Below are positions 8,295 through 17,046 of a DNA stretch of 64,000 nucleotides, piece by piece. The first letter of the stretch is position 1. Every line of letters starts with the position of its first letter. This stretch comes from CALOCY01 sp942491975 (GTDB lineage: Bacteria > Bacteroidota > Bacteroidia > Bacteroidales > Prolixibacteraceae), in NCBI GenBank assembly GCA_942491975.1, contig CALOCY010000004.1:2108001-2172000 (forward strand). Reading direction: 5' to 3'. The position numbers and the translations under genes were made by a program. The notes beneath the pieces were generated by a model. The model was not told the DNA's origin, did no database searches, and saw only the letters and a list, made by a program, of their open reading frames with translations.

Positions 8295-8735
8295 ATGAAC
8301 AGTGCAAAAACAAAAGATATTGTAAAGAACCTGTTCACAGAATACCTGGAAAAAAGGGGGCACCGAAAAACCCCGGAACGGTTTGCTATACTTGAAGAGA
8401 TCTATTCAAAAGAGGGGCATTTTGACATTGAGTCACTCTACATCTCCATGAAAAATAAAAATTATCGTGTCAGTCGTGCCACGTTATACAATACAATAGA
8501 TCTGTTACTTGAGTGCAAGCTGGTTGTGAAACACCAGTTTGGAAAAAATATTGCCCAATTTGAAAAAGCATTTGCCAATCATCACCATGATCACCTGATC
8601 GACACCAATTCAGGAAAAGTGATCGAATTTTATGACCCACGCATCCGTGAAATCATTGAAGAAGCGTGTGAGAAAAATAATTTTAAATTGTCACACCACA
8701 CACTTTACATCTACGGGACAAACCAAAAAAAATAG
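8295..8735 (+). CDS. Fur-family transcriptional regulator (Fur/PerR-like)
   Basis: The 146-residue protein has the Fur layout: an N-terminal winged helix (RKTPERFAILEEIYSKEGHFDIESLY, residues 24-49, then SRATLYNTIDLLLE, residues 60-73) and a C-terminal dimerisation domain with the metal-site histidines in ANHHHDHLI (94-102). In many Fur proteins HLI is followed by C-x-x-C, which binds structural zinc. Here residues 103-108 are DTNSGK, so that zinc site is missing. Whether it senses iron, peroxide, zinc or manganese cannot be decided from sequence. A 7-1-7 palindrome at 8278-8292 abuts its start codon and probably mediates autoregulation. Confidence 0.88.
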   Translation: MNSAKTKDIVKNLFTEYLEKRGHRKTPERFAILEEIYSKEGHFDIESLYISMKNKNYRVSRATLYNTIDLLLECKLVVKHQFGKNIAQFEKAFANHHHDHLIDTNSGKVIEFYDPRIREIIEEACEKNNFKLSHHTLYIYGTNQKK

Positions 8736-8890
8736 GCCTTTTATAATTTATAGATCCCCTTCTTCCGATAAGCCGATTTTTTATCTCTTTTTGAGAAAAT
8801 TATTTGTAATTTTAGCCGTCAAATGGATGAAGCCTACCTCTTCAATCGTATTGACTTTCATTGAAAATTAACAAGAACCATATCGGGCGT

Positions 8891-8908
8891 GGATTATTAG
8901 TATAATCC
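8891..8908 (+). promoter_or_regulatory. Perfect 7-4-7 inverted repeat in the purA leader
   Basis: GGATTAT-TAGT-ATAATCC lies 30 bases before the purA start. It could be an operator or an mRNA hairpin; no T-run follows, so it is not a terminator. Its function is unknown. Confidence 0.4.
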
Positions 8909-8938
8909 ATTGGTTTGACATGCAAAAACAGAAAACGA

Positions 8939-10216
8939 ATGAAAGTAGATGTTTTATTAGGCCTTCAATGGGGCGATGAAGGAAAAGGGAAAATTGTTGA
9001 TGTCCTAACCCCTAAATATGATGTGGTTGCACGCTTCCAGGGTGGGCCAAATGCAGGTCACACACTCGAATTTAATAATATCAAACATGTGCTTCACACC
9101 ATACCTTCAGGCATTTTCAGAGAAAATAAAATTAATGTCATTGGAAACGGTGTTGTTTTGGATCCCTGCGTATTTAAAAAAGAGATTGATGCGATTGAAA
9201 AGTTGGGAGTAGACCTCACTAAAAACCTTTATATCTCAAAGAAAGCCCACTTGATATTACCAACCCACCGTTTGATTGATGCCGCATCGGAAGCAGCAAA
9301 AGGGAAAACAAAAATTGGCTCAACCCTCAGAGGGATCGGTCCCACTTATCGTGATAAAATAGGACGGGAAGGACTTCGGGTGGGTGATATTTTTGAAAAT
9401 TTCGAAGAAAAATATGCCCAACGCACCAACAGGCACAAAGCGTACCTTGCCGAAGTTTATAATTATGATTATGAACAGCCTCTTGCCGACTATGAGAAAG
9501 AGTGGTTTGAAGGTATTCGTACCCTTATGCAATTTAAGGTCGTAGATACCGAATATCTTCTCAATAACGCATTAAAAGAGGGAAAATCGGTCATTGCAGA
9601 AGGGGCACAGGGCACACTGCTTGATGTCGATTTTGGATCGTATCCTTACGTCACCTCTTCAAATACCATTTGTGCCGGAGCATGTACGGGATTAGGTATG
9701 GCCCCGACACAAATAGGCAAAGTTTTTGGCATCTTTAAAGCTTACTGCACACGTGTAGGAATGGGACCGTTTCCCACCGAACTGCATGATGATGTTGGCC
9801 AAAAACTACGTGATGCAGGTAATGAGTACGGATCAACTACCGGGCGTCCCCGCCGTTGTGGATGGCTTGATTTGGTTGCCCTCAACTACTCAATCATGAT
9901 CAACGGTGTTACCGAACTGATGATGATGAAAACGGATGTGCTGGATGAATTTGATACTATCCGTGTGTGCACCGCCTATAAAGTAAATGGTAAAGAGACA
10001 ACCGAGTTCCCGAGCAATCTGGAGGCAGAAATTGAACCCGTTTATGTCGAGCTTCCGGGATGGAAAGAGAACCTTACAGGTATCTCCCACCAAAATGAAT
10101 TTCCGGAAGAACTCAATGCCTATATTAACTTTATTGAAGAAGAGACAGGGGTACCTGTTTCCATTGTTTCAGTTGGCCCTAACAGGGATCAGACCATTGA
10201 GATAGAAACAGCGTAG
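8939..10216 (+). CDS. purA: Adenylosuccinate synthetase
   Basis: PurA joins aspartate to IMP with GTP to make adenylosuccinate, the committed step to AMP. From the ATG at 8939 the product has 425 residues and begins MKVDVLLGLQWGDEGKGKIV, placing the GDEGKGK phosphate loop at about residues 12-18, as in the family. QGGPNAGHT follows, with the catalytic histidine. STTGRPRRCGWLDL and VSVGPNRDQTI near the C-terminus are also conserved. The frame is open back to a TTG at 8915, but the ATG fits the usual N-terminus better. It has its own terminator at 10241-10265. Confidence 0.96.
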   Translation: MKVDVLLGLQWGDEGKGKIVDVLTPKYDVVARFQGGPNAGHTLEFNNIKHVLHTIPSGIFRENKINVIGNGVVLDPCVFKKEIDAIEKLGVDLTKNLYISKKAHLILPTHRLIDAASEAAKGKTKIGSTLRGIGPTYRDKIGREGLRVGDIFENFEEKYAQRTNRHKAYLAEVYNYDYEQPLADYEKEWFEGIRTLMQFKVVDTEYLLNNALKEGKSVIAEGAQGTLLDVDFGSYPYVTSSNTICAGACTGLGMAPTQIGKVFGIFKAYCTRVGMGPFPTELHDDVGQKLRDAGNEYGSTTGRPRRCGWLDLVALNYSIMINGVTELMMMKTDVLDEFDTIRVCTAYKVNGKETTEFPSNLEAEIEPVYVELPGWKENLTGISHQNEFPEELNAYINFIEEETGVPVSIVSVGPNRDQTIEIETA

Positions 10217-10240
10217 TCTTTTGTGTTATACAATATACAG

Positions 10241-10265
10241 AGCCGGTCTTATACCGGCTTTTTTA
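10241..10265 (+). terminator. Rho-independent terminator after purA
   Basis: AGCCGGT (10241-10247) pairs with ACCGGCT (10253-10259) across a 5-base loop, followed by a run of T residues. Confidence 0.85.
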
Positions 10266-10333
10266 GTCCCCCTGTTACTGCTTTCAGCATCTTTTTTAGT
10301 AAATTCGGAGAAGGAAAACCAAAATAGTGTACC

Positions 10334-11752
10334 ATGAACCTGTTCCCCTCCGACCATACCGGATTGTATACCGATTATTACGAACTCACTATGGCCCAGG
10401 GCTATTTCCTGAGTGGCAGGCAAAACGAGCACTCCTGTTTCGACTACTTTTTTCGGTCAAATCCATACAATGGGGGATTTCTGGTTTTTGCCGGACTGTA
10501 TGATTTACTGGAAGCGTTGCAGCATTTCACCTATTCAACAGAAGAGATTGCCTATTTGCGTGAAACCGGTTTAAAAGAGGAGTTTCTTTCCTACCTCGAA
10601 GATTTTCGTTTCAGGGGGACAATATACAGCATGGCCGAAGGTGAAATTGTTTTTCCCAATGAACCTTTAATTCGGGTAGAAGGAGATATCATCGAAGCCC
10701 AACTTATTGAAAGCCTGTTATTGAACTACATCAATTTTCAATCGTTAATCGCCACCAAAGCTTTCCGGGTAAAACTGATGGCCGGTGAACGGGCATTTAT
10801 CGATTTTGGGTTACGCCGGGCACAGGGATTGGGCAGCATACATGCCAGCAGGGCAACAGTTATAGGTGGTGCCACCTCAACATCAAATGTATTGGCAGGT
10901 AAACTTTACAATATTCCGGTAACAGGCACCATCGCCCACTCCTGGATACAAAGTTTTGATGACGAGCTGGAATCCTTTAGAAAATATGCCGAATTTAATC
11001 CCGATTCATGTGTATTGCTTGCAGACACCTATAATACGCTAAAAAATGGTGTCCCCAATGCCATTATCGTAGCAAAAGAACTGGAAAGCAGGGGGTTTCG
11101 ACTGGCAGGCATCAGGCTTGATAGCGGAGACCTGGCTTACCTGAGCAGAAAAGCCCGAAAAATGCTTGACGATGCCAACCTGCACTACGTGAAGATCATT
11201 GCATCGAACCAACTGAACGAGTATGTACTGAAAAGCCTTAACGAGCAGGATGCCCCCATCGATATATTCGGGGTAGGTACCGAAATGATCACAGGTAAAC
11301 CCGATGCCGCCCTGGACGGAGTATACAAACTGACAGCAGTGAACGAAACCCCCCGGATGAAATTATCTGAGAACATTGAAAAACTTACATTACCAGGTAA
11401 GAAAAAGGTGGTCCGGTATTTTGATAACGATGGGTTGTTTTACCGTGATGGCATACTGCTGGATAACGAAGAAGCGGACAAATCTGAGTTGATCTGTCAT
11501 CCCCATCATCCGGTTAAATCAACAAAAGTTAACCATCTCAATAAAGAGGCACTATTGACAAAAGTGTGTGAAAATGAAAAAATTCTCATTCCAAACTATT
11601 CATTGCCTGAAATACACCAATACCTGTTGAGAAGAGCCAGCCTCCTGCCGCCTGAATTTATTCGTTTTGTAAATCCGCACATCTACAAAGTGGGGATATC
11701 TGAACATTTAATGAGATTGCGTGATTCGTTTGTTGATCAGCTGAAAACTTAA
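10334..11752 (+). CDS. pncB: Nicotinate phosphoribosyltransferase
   Basis: The 472-residue protein converts nicotinate and phosphoribosyl pyrophosphate to nicotinate mononucleotide in the Preiss-Handler salvage route to NAD. Diagnostic stretches are LYTDYYELTMAQGYF near the N-terminus, FIDFGLRRAQG (about residues 155-165), SHAS-like GSIHASRATVIGG and GIRLDSGDLAYLSRKA (about 258-273), which carries the phosphoribosyl-binding residues. IFGVGTEMITG matches the phosphate-binding loop. It is the longer NaPRTase type. It is followed after 3 bases by the D-serine dehydratase-like gene, so the two are probably co-transcribed. NAD synthesis is also represented at 31.8 kb by nadE. Confidence 0.92.
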   Translation: MNLFPSDHTGLYTDYYELTMAQGYFLSGRQNEHSCFDYFFRSNPYNGGFLVFAGLYDLLEALQHFTYSTEEIAYLRETGLKEEFLSYLEDFRFRGTIYSMAEGEIVFPNEPLIRVEGDIIEAQLIESLLLNYINFQSLIATKAFRVKLMAGERAFIDFGLRRAQGLGSIHASRATVIGGATSTSNVLAGKLYNIPVTGTIAHSWIQSFDDELESFRKYAEFNPDSCVLLADTYNTLKNGVPNAIIVAKELESRGFRLAGIRLDSGDLAYLSRKARKMLDDANLHYVKIIASNQLNEYVLKSLNEQDAPIDIFGVGTEMITGKPDAALDGVYKLTAVNETPRMKLSENIEKLTLPGKKKVVRYFDNDGLFYRDGILLDNEEADKSELICHPHHPVKSTKVNHLNKEALLTKVCENEKILIPNYSLPEIHQYLLRRASLLPPEFIRFVNPHIYKVGISEHLMRLRDSFVDQLKT

Positions 11753-11755
11753 CCC

Positions 11756-12835
11756 ATGAAAATTACTGTTCCCACCATCATATTATCCGAGAAGGTTGCA
11801 AGAAGAAACATTGACCGAATGATTGCTAAAGCAGCACATGCCGGTATAGCCTTACGCCCACATTTTAAAACCCACCAATCAGCCACCATTGGGAGTTGGT
11901 TCAGGGAAAAAGGGGTAACCCGTTGCACCGTTTCTTCGTTAAAAATGGCTGAATATTTTGCAGCGAACGAATGGGATGACATCACCGTTGCATTTCCCGT
12001 TAACATACTTGAAACAGAACGGATCAACCGTCTTGCAAAACACATAAAGCTCAATTTATTGATTGAAGATGCTGCTGTTGCCTCATTTTTAGCCGAAAAT
12101 TTAACCCATAATGTTGCTGCCTGGATTAAAATTGATTGCGGCTATCATCGGACAGGCATTGCCCCTACCCATACACCCCGGATAAAAAAACTAATAGAAG
12201 CAATTGAAGCATCACCTAAAATGAACTTTGCCGGTTTTCTCACCCACAATGGTGCTTCGTATCAATGCAGGGGGAAAAATGAAATTTTTGAAAGCCATAC
12301 AAAAGCCTTAAACAACACCCTCACCTTAAAAGAGACATTTCCCGAAGCCTGCATATCATACGGTGATACGCCTTCCTGTTCGGCAGCTTCAGATTTTGAG
12401 GGTATTGATGAAATGCGTCCCGGAAATTTTGTCTTTTACGATGCTATGCAGGTACAGATTGGTTCGTGTACATTCGATGATATTGCCGTTAAAATAGCAT
12501 GTCCGGTGGTAGCTGTCCATCCTGAAAGGGGTGAAGCCGTTATTTACGGGGGAGGCATACACCTCTCCAAAGATTTTCTGGTAAATACTGCAAAAGAGCA
12601 TGTATACGGTATAATTTGTGAAATAAACGGACATCCGGTTACGCCCGGTTTCGAAAAAAATATTGTTACAAATGTTAGTCAGGAACATGGCATTATTAAA
12701 ACCGAACCGTCAATACTTAAGCAGTTAAAACCGGGCAATTTGATTACACTGTACCCTGTGCATTCGTGCATGACGGCCAATCTTTTAAAGTCATACATTA
12801 CCACTGAAGGTAAGAAAATAGCAATGATGCCGTAA
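11756..12835 (+). CDS. D-serine dehydratase-like / D-threonine aldolase-like PLP enzyme
   Basis: The 359-residue protein is a fold-type III PLP enzyme. The N-terminal alanine-racemase-like barrel has RPHFKTHQS, with K38 as probable PLP-binding lysine. The C-terminal DSD domain ends with LYPVHSCMTANLL, whose His and Cys match the zinc site of eukaryotic-type D-serine dehydratase and D-threonine aldolase. It probably eliminates or cleaves a D-3-hydroxy amino acid in the cytosol. The substrate cannot be told. It starts 3 bases after pncB and is followed 24 bases later by a tiny winged-helix ORF. Confidence 0.82.
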   Translation: MKITVPTIILSEKVARRNIDRMIAKAAHAGIALRPHFKTHQSATIGSWFREKGVTRCTVSSLKMAEYFAANEWDDITVAFPVNILETERINRLAKHIKLNLLIEDAAVASFLAENLTHNVAAWIKIDCGYHRTGIAPTHTPRIKKLIEAIEASPKMNFAGFLTHNGASYQCRGKNEIFESHTKALNNTLTLKETFPEACISYGDTPSCSAASDFEGIDEMRPGNFVFYDAMQVQIGSCTFDDIAVKIACPVVAVHPERGEAVIYGGGIHLSKDFLVNTAKEHVYGIICEINGHPVTPGFEKNIVTNVSQEHGIIKTEPSILKQLKPGNLITLYPVHSCMTANLLKSYITTEGKKIAMMP

Positions 12836-12859
12836 ATATTCACACTAAAAAGCAATACC

Positions 12860-13033
12860 ATGAGCAAAGAAAAAGTACTGAAAACCTTGAAATCGGCAGG
12901 TAAAGCCCTTAAAGCCGGGGAGATTGCAGACCTGTCAGGTCTGGATAAAAAGCAAGTGGACAAAGCCATGAAAGAGCTGAAAGCCGAAGATAAGATTGTT
13001 TCACCCAAACGCTGTTTTTGGGAGCCAAAGTAA
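12860..13033 (+). CDS. 57-residue winged-helix protein, putative DNA-binding
   Basis: An ATG at 12860 opens a 57-codon frame ending in TAA at 13031-13033. The product reads MSKEKVLKTLKSAGKALKAG at the start, then EIADLSGLDKKQVDKAMKEL, then a strand-like KIVSPKRCFWEPK. This is the compact helix-turn-helix plus wing of small MarR/ArsR-like domains and is highly charged with many lysines. It is too small to have a separate sensing domain. It follows the PLP enzyme by 24 bases and converges on uvrA, whose stop codon is only 8 bases away. Confidence 0.7.
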   Translation: MSKEKVLKTLKSAGKALKAGEIADLSGLDKKQVDKAMKELKAEDKIVSPKRCFWEPK

Positions 13034-13041
13034 CATGGCGA

Positions 13042-15912
13042 CTACAACTCTTCCTTCAGAAATTGTGCAGTGTACGATTTCGTGTTTTGGATAACCTCTT
13101 CGGGTGTACCGGCACATACAATTTCGCCGCCAAAGCGTCCGCCTTCGGGGCCGATATCAATAATATGATCGGCCATTTTTATAACATCCATATTGTGTTC
13201 TATGACAATGACCGTATTGCCCCTGTCCACCAATTTGTTCAACACATCAAGCAACACGCGGATGTCTTCGAAGTGTAGCCCGGTAGTAGGTTCATCAAGG
13301 ATATAGAGTGTTTTCCCGGTGTCTCGTTTCGCCAATTCCGAAGCCAGTTTTACCCGTTGCGATTCACCACCCGATAACGTAGTAGAGGGCTGTCCGAGGG
13401 TAATGTAGCCCAATCCTACATCCTGCAACGTTTTCAATTTAGTGGCAATAGCCGGAATATGCTCAAAGAATGCTGCCCCCTGGTTAATGGTCATGTCCAG
13501 CACATCACTTATCGATTTTCCTTTGTAGCGTACCTCCAGCGTCTCCCTGTTGTAGCGTTTGCCGTTACATTTGTCACAATGTACATACACATCGGGCAAA
13601 AAGTTCATTTCTATAAGCTTTAAGCCCGCTCCCTGACACTCTTCGCATCGCCCCCCTTTTACATTGAACGAGAAACGTCCGGGTTTGTATCCCCTGATTT
13701 TTGCTTCAGGCAGTTTGGCAAACAGGTTGCGTATATCCGAAAAAATATTGGTGTATGTAGCCGGATTAGAGCGTGGCGTGCGCCCCAAAGGTGATTGATC
13801 GACCTGCACAACCTTATCAATGGATTCTATCCCTTCCACAGCGGTGTACTCCAATGGACTTTTTACCGAGTTATAGAAATGACGGCTCAAAACAGGCTGC
13901 AGGGTTTCATTGATCAGCGTTGATTTTCCACTTCCCGATACACCCGTTACACAAATAAACTTTCCTAAAGGAAAATCAACATCTACCCCTCTCAGGTTAT
14001 TCCCTTTACATCCTTTTAGTAATAGCACCATCCCTTTCCCTTCCCGTCGTTTTTGCGGCACAGCTATTTTTTTCTCCCCTTTCAGGTATTGCGTGGTTAA
14101 GGTCTGCTCCTTTAGCACCTGTTTTGGTTTTCCTATGGCCACTACTTCCCCACCATGACGCCCGGCATGCGGTCCCATATCAATCAGGTAATCGGCATGT
14201 AACATCATCTCTTTATCGTGTTCAACCACAATAACCGAATTCCCTGTGTCCCGCAGTTTCTCCAACGAGTGTATCAAACGGAGGTTATCGCGATGGTGTA
14301 ACCCAATGGATGGTTCATCGAGGATGTAAAGCACATTGACCAGTTGTGAACCGATTTGCGTAGCGAGGCGTATGCGCTGTGATTCGCCACCGGAAAGGGT
14401 ACGCGAGCTACGATTAAGCGAGAGGTAATCAAGCCCCACATCGAACAGAAACCCAAGGCGGTCACGAATCTCTTTTACCACCTCAGTCCCGATTTTGCGT
14501 TGCCGGCCGGTAAGCCGTTCTTCCAGGTTATTGAACCACTCCTGCAACTCTCCAAGATCCATCTTCGCAAGTTCGGCAATATTTTTCCCGTCAATTTTAA
14601 AGTGTAATGCTTCTTTATGCAACCGTTGTCCGTTACATTCCGGACATATCCGGTGCTGAACAAATTGATTGGCCCACCTTTTTGCTTTCTTCCCGTTGGT
14701 CTCTTCCCGTTGGTTTTCAATATATTTTACGACCCCTTCGTAGGTGAGAAAATAGTTCATGGAACTGCCCAGAGGTGAATTTTTTAATTGAATACGTTCG
14801 TTGGTCCCGTAAAGGATCATTTGTAATGCATCCTCAGGAATGTTTTTAACGGGGGTTTTCAACGTAAAGCCAAACCGTTCGGCAATGGCTTCAATTTGCC
14901 AGAATATCAATGTGTTTTTATAGGAACCAACCGGGGCAATACCGCCTTTAGAGATACTAAGATTTTTATCAGGAATGATTTTATCATTGTCTATTTCGGT
15001 TATTTCCCCCAACCCGTTACACCGTGAACAAGCCCCCTGCGGGGAGTTAAACGAGAACGTATGCGGGGCAGGCTCGTTGTATGAAATACCGGTAGACGGG
15101 CACATCAACAACCTGCTAAAGTATTTTACATCACCACTGTCGTGATCCATAATCATGGTAATGCCGTTACCATGATTCATGGCCTGCTCTACCGATTGAC
15201 GTAAACGTTTTTCCCCTGCATCGTCAACAACCAGCCTGTCAATAACAATCTCAATATGGTGGGTTTTGTAACGGTCAACTTTTGTGCCGGGCATCAGATC
15301 CTTTATCTCCCCGTTAATACGGGCATACAGGAAGCCTTTGCGACGGATTTGCTCAAACAGTTCACGGTAGTGCCCTTTACGCCCTTTTACGACCGGTGCC
15401 AGTATAGCAATACGCTTGCCTGAGAAATGCTCTTTTATCAGTTCGAGTATCTGATCATCAGTGTACTTTACCATTTTCTCCCCTGTATTGTACGAGAAAG
15501 CTTCTGCTGCCCTTGCATACAACAGGCGAAGAAAGTCATATATTTCCGTGACGGTGCCTACTGTGGATCGAGGATTTTTGTTGGTCGTTTTTTGCTCAAT
15601 ACTTATGACAGGGCTTAAACCCGATATCTCATCCACATCAGGCCGCTCCATGTTTCCCAGAAAACTGCGGGCATACGATGAGAAGGTTTCAATATATCGG
15701 CGTTGTCCTTCTGCATATATCGTATCAAAAGCCAATGACGATTTTCCCGATCCGCTTAACCCGGTAATTACTGTTAGTTTGTTACGGGGAATATCAATAT
15801 TGATATTTTTCAGGTTATGTTCCCGTGCCCCGTTTATACGTATTACCTCCTCTTCACTGTAATCCGGGGTTTTCTGCCCTACCCTGTCCTTCATCTCCAT
15901 TGTTTTACTCAT
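13042..15912 (-). CDS. uvrA: Excinuclease ABC subunit A
   Basis: The 956-residue protein is full-length UvrA, the damage-recognition ATPase of nucleotide excision repair. Both ABC modules are present: Walker A GLSGSGKSSLAFDT near residue 52 and GVSGSGKSTLINETL near residue 650, with signatures LSGGESQRIRLA and LSGGESQRVKLA. Zinc-binding pairs appear as CSRCNGLG, CPECNGQR, CEECQGAG and CDKCNGKR. The start at 15912 overlaps the end of the lytic transglycosylase gene by 8 bases, so the two are probably one transcript. It ends tail to tail with the small winged-helix ORF, with no terminator visible between. Confidence 0.97.
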   Translation of the reverse strand: MSKTMEMKDRVGQKTPDYSEEEVIRINGAREHNLKNINIDIPRNKLTVITGLSGSGKSSLAFDTIYAEGQRRYIETFSSYARSFLGNMERPDVDEISGLSPVISIEQKTTNKNPRSTVGTVTEIYDFLRLLYARAAEAFSYNTGEKMVKYTDDQILELIKEHFSGKRIAILAPVVKGRKGHYRELFEQIRRKGFLYARINGEIKDLMPGTKVDRYKTHHIEIVIDRLVVDDAGEKRLRQSVEQAMNHGNGITMIMDHDSGDVKYFSRLLMCPSTGISYNEPAPHTFSFNSPQGACSRCNGLGEITEIDNDKIIPDKNLSISKGGIAPVGSYKNTLIFWQIEAIAERFGFTLKTPVKNIPEDALQMILYGTNERIQLKNSPLGSSMNYFLTYEGVVKYIENQREETNGKKAKRWANQFVQHRICPECNGQRLHKEALHFKIDGKNIAELAKMDLGELQEWFNNLEERLTGRQRKIGTEVVKEIRDRLGFLFDVGLDYLSLNRSSRTLSGGESQRIRLATQIGSQLVNVLYILDEPSIGLHHRDNLRLIHSLEKLRDTGNSVIVVEHDKEMMLHADYLIDMGPHAGRHGGEVVAIGKPKQVLKEQTLTTQYLKGEKKIAVPQKRREGKGMVLLLKGCKGNNLRGVDVDFPLGKFICVTGVSGSGKSTLINETLQPVLSRHFYNSVKSPLEYTAVEGIESIDKVVQVDQSPLGRTPRSNPATYTNIFSDIRNLFAKLPEAKIRGYKPGRFSFNVKGGRCEECQGAGLKLIEMNFLPDVYVHCDKCNGKRYNRETLEVRYKGKSISDVLDMTINQGAAFFEHIPAIATKLKTLQDVGLGYITLGQPSTTLSGGESQRVKLASELAKRDTGKTLYILDEPTTGLHFEDIRVLLDVLNKLVDRGNTVIVIEHNMDVIKMADHIIDIGPEGGRFGGEIVCAGTPEEVIQNTKSYTAQFLKEEL

Positions 15913-16852
15913 CTTCTATACTCCTGAATCCTTTCTTCAATAACTTTATTTCATATGTCTTTCCTTGTTTATTGGTAAGGTATGCCTGACGCAACCAGGG
16001 GTTCAGGTATTTTAATAACTTATAGTTGAGTTTGTGTGTTTTTGCAAAGTCCGCAAAATCAGTTACCGGTTTATTAATTTTCACGGTACGTGTTGGCAAT
16101 AACGGGTATTTTTCATCATCGGGTATCTGAAAACCGTATTGGCAAGGGTTTTGAAGCACCAGTTTAAGTGCCAGGATACGAAATACATAGCGTGCCGTTT
16201 CCTCTCCCAACAAAAGGTCATAGTAGTTGTTCGTTTTTTGCCGTTCAAGTTGCTCGTTAATGTGGTTTCTGCCTGCATTGTATGAAGCTGCAACCAGTGT
16301 CCAGCTTCCATATTCTTCATACGAATCTTTCAGGTATTGGCACGCTGCACGGGTTGATTTTTCAATATGGTAACGCTCATCTACTTCTTCATTCACCTTA
16401 AGTCCGTAATCTTTGGCTGTCCCTTTCATAAACTGCCACAATCCTATGGCTTCAGAAGGGGAAACCGCCTTTTCATTTAATCCACTCTCAGCTACAGCCA
16501 GATATTTGAAATCTTCAGGTATCCCTTCTTCTTTGAGTATGGGTTCAATAATCGAAAAGTAGCGGGGGGCTTTTTTTATCAGGTAGATGGTTTGAGAGTG
16601 CCAGAATGAGTTGACCTGTATTTCCCGGTCAAGGCTTTCAAATACATCAAAGTTTTTTAACGGGACAACCTCTCCGGAAAAGTCCAATTCCCCCGGCACA
16701 ATCATAGGTTTATGACAGTTTCCCGATAGCTCTTCTGTAAGACAATCCCCTTCCGGACGGGATGAAAAATTAAAAAGTTGTGCTGCCATCACCATCAATA
16801 GCCCAAGAGCCACAACTATCCCTGTTTTCTGCAAAATCTTCAACGTTTTCAT
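15905..16852 (-). CDS. Lytic transglycosylase, SLT (GH23) family
   Basis: The 315-residue product cleaves the glycan strands of peptidoglycan. After an N-terminal signal anchor (MKTLKILQKTGIVVALGLLM), the SLT domain carries AVAESGLNEKAVSPSEAIG, with the catalytic Glu, then LWQFMKGTAKDYGL and AASYNAGRNHI. The C-terminal ~60 residues (TRTVKINKPVTDFADFAKTH) are a small LysM-neighbour-like extension without a full LysM motif. I chose the start at 16852, not 16894, because AGGAGGG lies 5-11 bases before it and the predicted promoter at 16892-16923 would put the transcription start downstream of the longer start. Confidence 0.88.
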   Translation of the reverse strand: MKTLKILQKTGIVVALGLLMVMAAQLFNFSSRPEGDCLTEELSGNCHKPMIVPGELDFSGEVVPLKNFDVFESLDREIQVNSFWHSQTIYLIKKAPRYFSIIEPILKEEGIPEDFKYLAVAESGLNEKAVSPSEAIGLWQFMKGTAKDYGLKVNEEVDERYHIEKSTRAACQYLKDSYEEYGSWTLVAASYNAGRNHINEQLERQKTNNYYDLLLGEETARYVFRILALKLVLQNPCQYGFQIPDDEKYPLLPTRTVKINKPVTDFADFAKTHKLNYKLLKYLNPWLRQAYLTNKQGKTYEIKLLKKGFRSIEDE

Positions 16853-16891
16853 AATTCCCTCCTTTAATATTTCGTGCATTAAACCAATTTG

Positions 16892-16923
16892 CAAAAATAG
16901 CTTTTTTAAATCCCTTTATCAAC
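16892..16923 (-). promoter_or_regulatory. Promoter of the lytic transglycosylase-uvrA unit
   Basis: On the minus strand GTTG at 16923-16920 and TATTTTTG at 16899-16892 are separated by 20 bases. The -7 box is a perfect TAnnTTTG; the -33 box has one mismatch. The predicted start is near 16885. Confidence 0.5.
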
Positions 16924-17046
16924 CTATTTTAAACCTAATACCGATTGTATAATGGTATAAACAAACAGGCCGTCAATTTTGTCAGCGACCTATTGTAAAA
17001 CCACCCCGTGTGTTCCAAAAAAAATTCAATGAAGGGAAATAAGTCA

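Noticed and set aside
15461..15862. 133-codon frame antisense to the start of uvrA
   Set aside because: Covers the Walker A and signature regions of UvrA on the other strand; a shadow.
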